Notes: generated by a model from the letters alone, not told the origin. DNA of 16,552 nt from Ochromonadaceae sp. CCMP2298 (GCA_026770595.1 MU634062.1:1-16552), one strand, 5' to 3'; counted from the stretch's first letter, positions 1-8,618 are shown. A program made the numbers and translations.

Positions 1-287
1 GGGGGGGGGAGAAGGAGAGACGGAGAAAATGAGAGAATGGGACAAGGAGAGGCAAGCGGCAGGGGGCAGTGGTGACTCGAGCCAAGGTCAATACAGCAGC
101 AGGTCGACACCGCCACACACAGGGGGGATAAGTGCAAGGAGACTCATCAGCAGTGCCTCGGTGGGTGTGGCAATAGCCTGACTACGCAATGGCGAGAGGG
201 AGACGAGCAGCAAGCAACAAGCACGGAGAACAGAGCACAGAGAACAGGGCAGGGTCCGGGCACAGAGAAGGAGTGCACAGAACGTAC
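1..287 (-). other. Intron of the NDUFA8-like gene, running off the left edge
   Basis: Read on the minus strand, this stretch starts with a GTACGT donor and ends at the window edge in a long pyrimidine tract finishing in a run of Cs. Other introns here have the same C-rich tract immediately before their AG acceptor. I infer that the acceptor lies within a few bases beyond position 1. Short reading frames in this stretch show no family resemblance. Confidence 0.65.
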
Positions 288-451
288 ATTTGCGTCGCGC
301 AAGATGTGGCCACCTCGCCCTTCTGCAGACACGCGAAGGGTGCGTTGTATCCCTCGTACTTCTTGCACAACAGGAACTCTTTGTTCACTGTCGCGCATTC
401 GCGGCCGATGATCTTGGCGGCCGCCCACAGCTCGATGGACCCCACGCTCAT
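288..451 (-). CDS. NDUFA8: NADH:ubiquinone oxidoreductase subunit NDUFA8-like, 5' exon (partial)
   Basis: This is the first recognisable exon of a small mitochondrial intermembrane-space protein of respiratory complex I. The exon encodes about 54 residues. They contain a twin CX9C pattern: C19 and C29 are nine residues apart, and so are C41 and C51. The motif NKEFLLCK around C29 and CLQKGE around C41 match the NDUFA8 family (NKEFMLCR and CLEEGK in animals, from memory). The family folds through the Mia40 disulfide relay and is normally about 110-170 aa with a second half carrying more cysteine pairs. That half is absent here, so it must lie beyond the left edge. The donor is GTACGT at 287-282 in phase 2. 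The start at 451 is the first Met after an in-frame stop at 479-481. A possible acceptor (CAG, just upstream of that Met) means a further 5' exon cannot be excluded. Confidence 0.83.
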
Positions 452-953
452 GCCTCTGAATGAAATATACGGTCCCGACTAGAGGGATGGACCTCGAGGA
501 TTCCGGGATTAGAATGCGCCCTTCAAACAATCGTGCAGATTGCTCCTCTATCAGTCTGCATAAAGAGGTGCTCAGATTGCTCTTCTATAAGTTGTAACGG
601 TATTTAGGCGCTTATTCTGTCGTTTTATCGGAAATGGTGATAGTTTTGCCGCACACATAGATGGGGAGAGATGGATGGATGGATTGTGTGTGACTTGTTG
701 AGCTGAGGACCCGAACGAGCAGCCACAACAGCCTCTTGAAGGCATACATCCTCCAGACTTGGCTGACTGAGCGGAGTCGACAGAGCGCATCTTCTCAGAA
801 GTTCATCCTGGCGCACAAGTTCAGTAGAAGAGGTGCTCATTGCCGCTCTCTGACCTGCACGTAGCGAACAGGTGCAAATCGGGAGCTCTTTGACCCCCCT
901 GCCGCTGAGGAGAAGGACAATCCCAAGCAATTACGACCAGGGAGTGAGACAGC
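452..953. promoter_or_regulatory. Divergent intergenic region between NDUFA8-like and capping-enzyme genes
   Basis: This 0.5-kb spacer separates two divergently oriented start codons, so it should hold both promoters and both 5' leaders. I see no convincing TATA box. It contains two families of short direct repeats (listed separately). No reading frame in it resembles a protein. An in-frame TGA at 945-947 fixes the downstream gene's start at 954 unless there is a 5' intron. Confidence 0.55.
536..588. repeat. Short direct repeat, 16-bp unit, two copies
   Basis: CAGATTGCTCCTCTAT at 536-551 recurs at 573-588 with a single C-to-T change, offset by 37 bp. A second 12-bp word, AAGAGGTGCTCA, lies at 563-574 and again at 828-839, nearer the capping-enzyme start. 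Their position in a shared promoter region suggests repeated binding sites, but this is inference. Confidence 0.6.
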
Positions 954-3210
954 ATGTCGAGTGGGCAGCAAAATGTAGCTAAGTTTGTTGATATGATGCA
1001 CCAGAACTCTCAAGCGCATCAGCTGGCAGGCAAGATGGCCAAGAAGCCGAAGCTGACGGACGGAGCCAACTACTTCGACACCATCGCCAACAACCTGTTC
1101 AGCATCCAGAAGGACCTGCGCGCCAACTACACAGACAGTGAACTAGGATCCATCGAAGTGGAGGTACGCTGCGCTTGCTTGTCGTTCCTTGTCTCATATC
1201 TAACGTGACACCCCCCCCCCCCCTCGCCCCCCTCTTCTGCAGGCGCGCATAGGCATGATCGTGCAGAGCTACCGCAGGTGGAAGAGCCGCCGAGGAGCGA
1301 AGAGCATAGCAGTCACAGACCCCCGCAAGGACGCGCTTTGTTCGTTCAAAGCGGGTATAGAGCCCATCTTCGCCAGGCAGCTGCAAGCCAAGCTCGTGCC
1401 CACCATCTTCAAAGCGTCTCCGCAGCCGCTGGAGGTCGTGCGCCTGGACGACCACGGACACCGCTGGGTCAAGGGGGCCAAGGGGCAAGTCAGCATTGAA
1501 ACCAAGCAGTCCCTGGCGCAGATCAATATGGGGCTCTTGGCGCACGACTACGACGTCAGAATCAACGTGGCCTCGGAGAAGCCCGCAGCCATGGCGGGGT
1601 CTGACGGCATCGCCACCGAGGACCCAGTGAACTTCGATGCCTGGGTCATGGAGCGCCGCAAGAAGCGGACCAGCTACGTGCTGGTCAAGGAGAAGCCTCT
1701 GTGGAGACTGGACTACACGGAGGTGGAGGTGCTGCAGAGGGTGGGGGACGGCAGGGTGAAGAAGGAGGTGGAATTGGAGTTCGAGCTGCTCAAGGGGGAG
1801 TCGGTGTGTTGGCTGATGGAGCGCGACCACGACCAGATACTGGCACTGACCACTGCTCTGGCGAAGGAGCTCATCGACCTGCTGGACTACTGCATTCCCT
1901 CTGAGACGGAGGACGAGAGGGAGACCTCTCTGCTGCTGGTGATGGACAGCGACGTGGACTACCAGATCAGCACGCTCACCTGCCAGCTGCAGGGTAAGGA
2001 GAAGGCAGACTTCAAAGACATAGAGCGAGCCAGGGCACGCAAAAACCCCGGCTTTGATTTCGTGGGCACTATGCCTGTGAACCTGACTCGCCAGAATCTG
2101 TTGGAGGTGCAGAGCGGAGACTACTTCATCACCGAGAAGTCGGACGGAGTGCGCTTCCTGCTCTACGTGATCCCAGACCCGCGAGCCGGCAGTCCAATGG
2201 CCGTCTTCGTGGACAGATCCAAGGCAGTCTTCAAGTTCAGGGGCAGCGATGTGTTGGGGCAGGCGCTGGGGCTGGGCACGGTGCTGGACGGGGAGTTGGT
2301 CTTCAACCGCTCCTACCGAGAAAACGTATTCCTCGTATTCGACGTGCTGCTGTGGGAGCACGAGCCTCGCCTGGAAGACCTCTTTTCGGCGCGCTTGGAG
2401 CTCATCCGCACGCGCATCATGCCTCACTTTGACCGCGCCATGCAGTTGGTGGGCGCTGGCTCTCTGCCCATGAAGCCTCTGCGCCTCGTCCGCAAGGCAT
2501 TCGTGGGCAAGAGGGACCTGCGCGTGCTGCTGGGGAAGATGCGTCCAGAGGAGGGGGAGCGCGTCTTCTACGACCCTGACCCTGGGCAGCCCATGGCGAA
2601 GCGGCACCACAAGTCGGACGGGCTGATCTTCCAGCCCAACGCGCGCTACGTGTTCAGCAGGCACTACGACCTCATGAAGTGGAAGTGGGCAGAGCTCAGA
2701 TCCATCGACCTGCTCGTCAGCATACCCATGGGAGAGGACGGGAACCTGGAGGGTGCAGGGGATGGCAGGGGGGTAGACTGCCCGATATACCTGCTCTGCG
2801 CTGGACCCGACGGCACGCACATCAACTGCACCCTGCGTGGGGGCACCAACGTGGGTCTGGGCGCCTTCGACTCGTACCGGCTGCTGGCGGACATGGAGGA
2901 CCCCGAGAGGGCGGACAAGGCAGCCACGGTGGTGGAGGTGGTCTACGACATCCACGTGGGCAAGTGGTCCTACATGCACATCCGCAAGGACAAAAATCAG
3001 CCCAACTTCATCGACTCCGTCATGGGCGTGTTCATCGAGCAGGCGGAGAGCATCTCGATTGAGGAGCTGGAGTTCAGCCTCAATGCTGCGGCCCACGGGC
3101 TGGAGAACAACTTCCATATGCACGTGAACAAGTCCAAGGGAAAGATTCTGGACTGGCAGCGGGGCGTGATCAAAGACGCGGCGAGGAAGGCTGGCCCTCC
3201 CAAGGGATAA
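954..3210 (+). CDS. Bifunctional mRNA capping enzyme: tunnel-type RNA 5'-triphosphatase fused to mRNA guanylyltransferase
   Basis: The exons are 954-1163 and 1243-3210 (intron 1164-1242, phase 0), giving 725 aa. The enzyme should remove the 5' gamma-phosphate of nascent pre-mRNA and transfer GMP to make the cap in the nucleus. The N-terminal ~300 residues look like a Cet1-type triphosphate tunnel metalloenzyme: a first metal-binding E-x-E strand (E68, E70, in SIEVEARIG), an RTSY strand at 212-215, WRLDYT at 224-229, and a second acidic strand VELEFE with E247 and E249. The guanylyltransferase motifs follow in order: motif I EKSDG with the GMP-linking lysine K369; motif III LDGEL (E421); FLVFDVLLW; motif IV KSDGLIF (K527); motif V MKWKW (K549, K551); and motif VI RKDK (R651-K654) in the OB fold. 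No methyltransferase domain follows. An in-frame TGA at 945-947 supports the start. Every key residue is present, so it should be active. Confidence 0.95.
1164..1242 (+). other. Intron 1 of the capping-enzyme gene
   Basis: The donor is GAG|GTACGC and the acceptor is TTCTGCAG|GCG, preceded by a run of 13 Cs. Splicing joins E70 to A71, restoring the tunnel-enzyme motif SIEVEARIG. The unspliced reading frame ends at a stop inside the intron (1206-1208). Confidence 0.9.
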
Positions 3211-3469
3211 GAGTAGAGGGGAAAAAGGGTAGGCGAGCACGTGCGGACAGGCAGCTTTAGTCGGCATGCATTCGTATTTTCAGACATTTTCAACTGTGTA
3301 TATTTCGTATGGGTGTAACATTTTGATATATATATCCCTTCAGCTGTTCTTCTTTGCTTTCGTCGTGTTCCCTAATTATATAACGTACAGTTTCACCAAA
3401 AGGTAGTTGATGCATAGGCACGGCGAGGTGTGATCTCTGGGCACCGCGCACTAGGTACAGGAGGTAGAG

Positions 3470-3513
3470 GCAGTGCAGCAGTGCAGCAGTTCATGCAGCA
3501 GTGCAGCAGCAGG
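3470..3513. repeat. Short tandem repeat built on GTGCAGCA
   Basis: This is an imperfect tandem array of GCAGTGCAGCA-type units, interrupted once by TTCAT. It lies in the capping-enzyme downstream region and does not appear to be coding. Confidence 0.75.
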
Positions 3514-3899
3514 CCAAATCTTCACCGAATTGGCCTCGCAAGGCTCAGCTACCGCTCTGCCAGAAAAATCAGGGTTTTGTGAACCATACTGTACATACTC
3601 TGACTTCGATGTTGATATTTGGTGAATTCGCTTTTCGTATTTTGAAGTATTTCGACGTTTTCTATTGATTATAGCGTATTTTGAACGCATTTTTGAATCA
3701 ACCACATTGTTTTTTTCGCTTCTCTCTTCGCCTTTGTTCCGGCTCTATGATGAATTATTATTATTGCTGTTTGTTTTGGTGGTAGGTGATAATTTGGAAA
3801 GGCATTTAACGGATTTTGCCGATGCTTTAGATTGAAAAGTACGATACATTAGATCGGCTTTCCCGTATCATGAGTGAACTGTAGTACAATATTACTATC

Positions 3900-3905
3900 A
3901 ATAAA
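3900..3905 (+). terminator. Possible distal poly(A) signal AATAAA
   Basis: A canonical AATAAA lies about 690 bp past the capping-enzyme stop, in AT-rich sequence. I saw no closer AATAAA after position 3210. Use of this site would imply an unusually long 3' UTR, so it may be fortuitous. Confidence 0.3.
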
Positions 3906-4237
3906 GAAAAAGGTAACTAGCACATAGCCTGTCTGCTCCCACACCGGCTAATCTTTGATTCGCCCACTTATCTTCCCAACAAAAAACATCAATAATACGG
4001 CTCGAACTCGTAACATATTTCGATTGCGTTTTTCGAATTATGTTATTCGCGACGAGAATTTATTTCGAACTTTTTTCGATTTGACTTCGAATTCTGGTTG
4101 CGGGTTTTTTTTATCAAATGGTTGCTCATCATTCCCTTTGTCATAGTATTCTTCCTCTCTCTGAGGGAGTCTCGTCATTGTCTCAGTGTGGTCGCCTGGC
4201 AGTCTCCTACAGCCTTGAGTCCCCTGCCTCCTGCCTC

Positions 4238-4289
4238 GCACCTGCACCAGCACCTGCACAACCTGCACACCAACACCTGCACCTGCACA
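4238..4289. repeat. ACCTGCA minisatellite-like cluster upstream of membralin
   Basis: Five copies of ACCTGCA begin at 4240, 4252, 4261, 4275 and 4281. The last lies 54 bp before the membralin ATG, so the cluster falls in the likely promoter or 5' leader. Four of the copies are CACCTGCA and so contain the E-box-like word CACCTG. Confidence 0.75.
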
Positions 4290-4340
4290 TTCGTATCATC
4301 AAGCCAGCACCGAGCTAAGGCTGTCCGACAGCCTTAAGAG

Positions 4341-6364
4341 ATGGAGTTCGAGCGAGCTATATATAGGGTGTACGAGAGATGCATGGACGGCATGCGGGCG
4401 GATGTGGACGACCGGGGAAACGCCAACACGAAGTCGTGCCAGTTCTTGGAGTTCTTAGCGGTGGCGATCACATTCTTCCTTTCTTTTGCACTCTGTACTC
4501 TACACTGGAACTTCGTGGGGTCTGCGGGGTGTCTGCCGGACGTACTGTCTCTGGTGGACTTTAATGCGACCAGCTCCTTCAACGTATCCCAGCACGACCA
4601 GGTGCTCTACATCTCCATCGACAGAGAGTTCGTCTCGCAAAGTCGAGTGGTTGATTCGGACTCCAGCGACGCCGGGATGCTCCTACGTGGGAGTGCACAA
4701 GGTCTGGCCAGAATGAGGACGGTGGTCTCGCCGGAGTCCCTGTTGATCGCGCAGTCCAACACGTCAAGTGCGACCCGCAGGCCAAAGGAGCCCCAGTACG
4801 ATTACAAATTCGCGTACAACTCGGCTTTGCTGATGCTGCCCTACTCGGAGCTGGTGGAGCACAACTTCAAGACGGTCAACGTCAGCCTCGGGAGGCAGTG
4901 CTTCGGTGGTAGCCTGATGCGAAGTCTCATCCCTCTTGGAGGAGTCGACACTGTCATCGTGAACGACCTTATGCATACCTTCCGCTCAGCAGGACACGTG
5001 CTGACCCGCGATGGCGATTACTTCCAGGTGCGTACTAATACATTCTGCGTGCCGTGTGCAAATTCTTATCTGCTCTCTATTCCCCTCCACACAAAACAGT
5101 GGAGCAGCTTTGATCTGAAGCACTACAGCAACTTCTCTGAGTGGGTGAGCTTCAAGACATCAGTGCTACTGTACAGCGCAGGGGCCTTCTTCCTGCTCAG
5201 CACCATCACCGCGCTGCTCGTACGCGTGCTGATCTCTTCCGGCATCGTGCTGGTCTTCCCCATCTTCTGGCTATTGGAATACCTGGGTTACCACGGCATC
5301 AACCTGCGCATCATCTCCATCTCCTACCCCTGGATAGGACTGCCGCTGGAGGTCATTCGCTCACGCAACCAGTCCACCGTGCCCTTCATCGTGGGCCACC
5401 TGTCCCGCGTAGTAGTCTTCTACTTCCTCTACCAGTTCACGCAGCTAGTCTTCGCGCTCTTCTTCTACAACAGAGACAGCCCGGGGCAGCAGGAGCTGTG
5501 GATATTCGGGGTGATCATGATTTGGGAGTACTACAGCATGATCTACGTCAGGGCCAAGGCATCGATACAACTGTTCCCCCGCGCATCCTTGGCGCTCTTT
5601 CTCTTGTACCACTTCTACTACTTCTCCTTCCCCGGTGGCTTTCATACATTGGCGCTCTCGGTGGTCTTTTTCGCTCTCGCCTCGCTGATGGTGCACTGTT
5701 TGCGCGTCTACGAGCTGCAGGCCTACTCACAGGGACTCGTGAGCATAGAGCAGCCCAGGTGACCCCCACCCCCTCCTCCCCTCCTCACTCTCTGATAGCA
5801 TTGCTCCGCTCCTGTCGCCGTACTCACCCCTTTACCCCCCCCCCTAGGATGCTGTACAACGGCCTACCCTGGCCATCGTGGAGGGCGGACCTGCCGCCAG
5901 ACTTCACGCTTATGATGCCGGTTACGCTGCGCTCCGAGAGCGCCTACCAGACCTCCGTACCAGCCATACACAGAGATGCCGGGGCTCCCCCGCCACCTGG
6001 GCAAGCCGAGGCGGGCATAGGCGCAGACATAAACACACAATCCGCAGGCATGGGGCGCTCAGGCAGGCCTGCAGGGGGCGCCACGCGAAATCCACTCTTC
6101 GTCAGCGGGAGTGGCGAGGGAGGCTCCACTGCTGCGGGATCCTCATCAAGTGCTGGCATTGAGCTGCGATCGGTCCCGTTCAGCTCTATACATGAAAGAT
6201 TGCCTGATAGTGGGGTGGGGCGGCCAGCTGTGGGGCGGACGATCTACACTCGCCTCAGCGCAGAGGCCAGCGACACCGGTAGCGCGGGTGGTAGCGGCAG
6301 TAGCCATGGATTGCTGGCAGACGTAGATTTGGATAGCAGTACAAGTAATAGCAATAGCAGGTGA
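4341..6364 (+). CDS. TMEM259: Membralin (TMEM259 family), ER multi-pass membrane protein
   Basis: The exons are 4341-5027, 5100-5758 and 5848-6364, giving 620 aa. Membralin is an ER membrane protein linked in animals to ER-associated degradation. Family evidence, from memory: CFGG at 187-190 matches the conserved RCFGD region, and the segment around YHFYYFSFPGGFHTLALS, followed by RVYELQA, matches the YLYHFAFYAYHY...LALVTS...HHYELPA core of animal membralin. There is one hydrophobic segment near residues 36-58, then a loop of about 190 residues with N-glycosylation sequons at N75, N81, N140, N180 and N240, then a cluster of hydrophobic segments from about 247 to 440. This is the expected layout with a lumenal loop. 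The last ~170 residues (exon 3) are Gly/Ser-rich and probably a disordered cytosolic tail. An in-frame TAA at 4335-4337 supports the start. The second junction splits an AGG codon. Confidence 0.9.
5028..5099 (+). other. Membralin intron 1, stop-free and a multiple of three
   Basis: The donor is CAG|GTGCGT and the acceptor is AAACAG|TGG. The intron is 72 nt, phase 0, with no in-frame stop, so retention would add 24 residues (starting VRTNTF) inside the lumenal loop just before WSSFDLKHY. I call it an intron from the good splice sites and pyrimidine-rich 3' half. Retention as an alternative isoform is possible. Confidence 0.75.
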
Positions 6365-6620
6365 CTCTACAATTACTGGACTAAAGAAGGTAATAAATAA
6401 ATGATGTTGCTCCTTTTTTACCCGAAAAACATTTATTAACTATCCTAAAAAGGCATGAATTCTGCAAAATGAAGACAGAAGGAAATTTGGAAAGGTGGAG
6501 TGAGCAGAGCCGAAAACAGGACCTACTGTACCAGATTTGGATAGCCCCATAGTTCTTATCCTTTTGGGCAGAGACGTCCCCCCTCCCGTATACCGTGGCA
6601 CAGGCTCTACTTGAAGAAAG
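6365..6620 (+). terminator. Membralin 3' end with overlapping AATAAA signals
   Basis: Overlapping poly(A) signals AATAAATAAA lie at 6392-6401, about 28 bp past the membralin stop. The rest of this 256-bp spacer before the next gene's ATG is A/T-moderate, with no recognisable element, and should contain the promoter of the next gene. Confidence 0.65.
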
Positions 6621-8524
6621 ATGACTTTCCAGCAATCGTACGGTTGGGGAGACACCAACGACGACAGCTTGTGCATGAGGAAGATCACCGATCCAAATGA
6701 GTCGTCGTATCTGAAACCCCTAGAAGATAATGGCAGAACATTCATATTCAAGTTCCAGTGTGGAGAGGATTTTCTGCCGAACAGCACGACAGCTCTGGTT
6801 TACAGGATTGAGGGAGACTACGAGCCCATCTCCTCCGTGATGGTAGACAGAAACTGGGCTCACATCACATTCAAAAAGCCTCATTCAAATTGCCTAATTC
6901 CTTCCCTATTACAACCGCTCTCAGATTTGCAGATACCTGCTGAAGTGCTCGGAATGTGTAGTCTACCCGAACTTCTGCGAGCCCGAGGTCAACTTCATGC
7001 GGGGCAGCAAGAACTTCTTCCCCGCGCTGAAGAGCAGGATCGGACTGCCGTTGAAGAGCGCGCCCCTAGAGGCCGATGCCAGTGACTGCAGTGGCAGCTA
7101 CGCCACGGCAGCCCTTATGTTCATGATCTACCACAACCTACTGGAGCAGGGGTATCATGCGTTCGCGACAGACGATCAGGGCAACGGAGTCGTCGCGAGA
7201 CGCGTGGACAATGCATACTTGGACGTCTGCGCGCTGAAGCACTGTACATTCTCCAGCACAGGTAACAGGTCGTGTTGCTTTGGATCGCGCGGCGAAACTG
7301 ACCTGCTCTCCCCCCCTGCAGGCGAGTGCTGCGTGACCGTGCAGGTCGAGTGCTACAAGACGCACCCCATGCCTGTGCCTGCGCCCGTGCTGCCTACCGG
7401 TACACAGAGCGGGAGTGCTGACATCTGGACCCGCCAAGGTAACGCTAGGGGGTAGGGGTGGCTGCCCTTACTGCCCTTACTGCCCTCGTTGCTATGCTTA
7501 ACCCTGCCCCGTGCTCCCCCGCGCAGAGCCTCCGCTGGGTGCGGTGTTCCTGCCCCTGCAGGAGGAGGTGGTCGTGCTGGCGATGGCGCTCTTCCAACCG
7601 GGCAGGTCAGCGGGCCAAGCGGAGGATCGAGCGGGTCAGCGGGCCTACGAGGCGAATTTGCTGCTGACTGACCTCGATCGGCTCAACCGCAGCAAGGGGT
7701 ATGCGCTGTACCAGCCCGACAGCTACGGGAAGTTCAAGGTGCGCCTCGCTGCCCTCGCTACCCCCACTGCCCTCACTAACCTCACTGCACTAACCCTGCT
7801 AGCTGTACTGGGAGCTGGCGTACGGAGTAATGCTGCCGGAGAAGGCGTCTCAGCCCGTGGCACTGGTCAGATTCCGCGCTGGCGGAGAGCAGGTGGTGCC
7901 CTTGCAGGCGCTGGTCAGGTAGGTGTACCGCAGTAGCTGAGCCAACCCCCTCCCCCCTTGCCTGACGCCCTCTCTACCGACAGGGGCATTGCCGAGGTGC
8001 CCTCCAGGGCCAGAGGCGTGGCCGCGGAGGCGATCGCAGACAGAGTCTTTGAGGGGCTACGGGGAGTCCCGCTCTTCTCCACGCTGCAGCCCCCCACCAG
8101 AGCTCTCGCCCCATCCCTCGCAATGCGCAAGCCGACCTTCGTGAGCGCTAGGCAGCTGCAGGCCCAATCCTCCCACGCTAAGGTCCCCACAGTCGCCCGA
8201 GCGCCCGTACCAGTACCGGAAGAGGAAGCGTCGCCTCCGCTCTCTTCCCAGGACAGCTTCTCACTCTCGTGCAGCTCGGGATCCGCGCCCCCCTCTCCCG
8301 CAGCGCCGCCGCAGAAAAAGAAGCAGCAGCAGCAGCAGGTTGGTGCGCAGAAGGGGGGGGCGCCCAGCATTGCGGGTGTGGGTCCTCAGCATGCGCCCAA
8401 AGCGGCAGTGGGTAAGGCGGCCAGCTGTGCGACGAAGACGAAGTCCAAGGTACCTGTGGGGGGAAAGGTGAAGCAGGTGCTCCCGCAGAAGAGGAAGTTG
8501 CAGGAACCTAGAGGCGCGGTGTGA
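6621..8524 (+). CDS. Uncharacterised six-exon protein
   Basis: The proposed exons are 6621-6842, 6925-7261, 7322-7438, 7527-7738, 7803-7918 and 7984-8524. All phases agree and give 514 aa. I do not recognise the family. The N-terminal ~335 residues look like a folded, conserved-type region. It opens with a mixed acidic and hydrophobic stretch (FIFKFQCGEDFLPN, then RIEGDYEPISS). A cysteine cluster at C76, C82, C85 and C92 follows, then a helix-like stretch (TAALMFMIYHNLLEQGYH), and further blocks are LGAVFLPLQEEVVVLAMALF and LYWELAYGVMLPEK. The last exon (about residues 336-514) is low-complexity: Ser/Pro-rich, a K3Q5 run near 446-453, and a basic tail (QKRKLQE) that could be a nuclear localisation signal. 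An in-frame TGA at 6612-6614 supports the start. The first intron's donor is uncertain: GTAGAC at 6843 or GTGATG at 6837 both keep frame and differ by two residues. Confidence 0.75.
7262..7321 (+). other. Second intron of the uncharacterised gene, 60 nt and stop-free
   Basis: The donor is CACAG|GTAACA and the acceptor is CCCCCTGCAG|GCG, splitting a Gly codon. At 60 nt it is one of the shortest introns here. It is a multiple of three with no in-frame stop, so an unspliced transcript would simply carry 20 extra residues after the CTFSST block. Confidence 0.75.
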
Positions 8525-8618
8525 AGCCTGAGAGAAGTGTGCTTGGTCTAAGAGAGGTAGGGGTGGGCTGTGTCTAAGAGAAATTCTTAAGAAACGTTAG
8601 TTGCAAGTGTAAGTGTCA
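8525..8618. other. Convergent 3' spacer
   Basis: Only 94 bp separate the stop of the uncharacterised gene from the stop of the PGAP1-like gene on the other strand, so the two 3' UTRs probably overlap. It contains a direct repeat GTCTAAGAGA (8546-8555 and 8572-8581) and the palindrome-like TTCTTAAGAA. No AATAAA is visible on either strand. Confidence 0.6.

Larger units (their letters stand above)
3211..4340. other. AT-rich gene-free region between capping enzyme and membralin
   Basis: This holds the capping-enzyme 3' UTR and the membralin promoter and leader. From roughly 3260 to 4130 the base composition is clearly more AT-rich than the flanking genes, with many TTCGA/TTTCG words around 4018-4092. 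The longest frames (for example 3451-3705 minus and 3955-4146 plus) are short, low-complexity and unlike any family I know. I see no tRNA, snRNA or clear terminal inverted repeats. The last 180 bp before membralin return to C-rich sequence. Confidence 0.6.

Noticed and set aside
189-482. 97-residue plus-strand frame opposite the NDUFA8-like exon
   Set aside because: The minus strand shows a twin CX9C pattern with family residues, and the plus frame does not resemble any protein.
1099-3267. 722-residue open frame on the minus strand opposite the capping enzyme
   Set aside because: It is the antisense shadow of a GC-rich conserved gene. The translation is rich in Leu/His/Val/Arg with no domain, while the plus strand carries every capping motif in order.
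3998-4012. tRNA B-box-like GGCTCGAACTC
   Set aside because: There is no matching A box at the right distance, the T-arm stem is only about 4 bp, and no cloverleaf can be drawn.
4358-4365. TATATATA as a promoter TATA box
   Set aside because: It lies inside membralin codons (AIYRVYE), in a segment that aligns with the family's N-terminus before the first membrane helix. The start at 4341 is better supported than one downstream.
5141-5840. First part of the plus-strand frame 5141-6364
   Set aside because: Only the portion from 5848 onward is membralin exon 3. The upstream part is out of frame with the transmembrane exon and reads as noise.
8313-8338. CAG run as a pathogenic-type expandable repeat
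   Set aside because: Only five glutamines are encoded, inside a disordered tail. This is ordinary low-complexity sequence.
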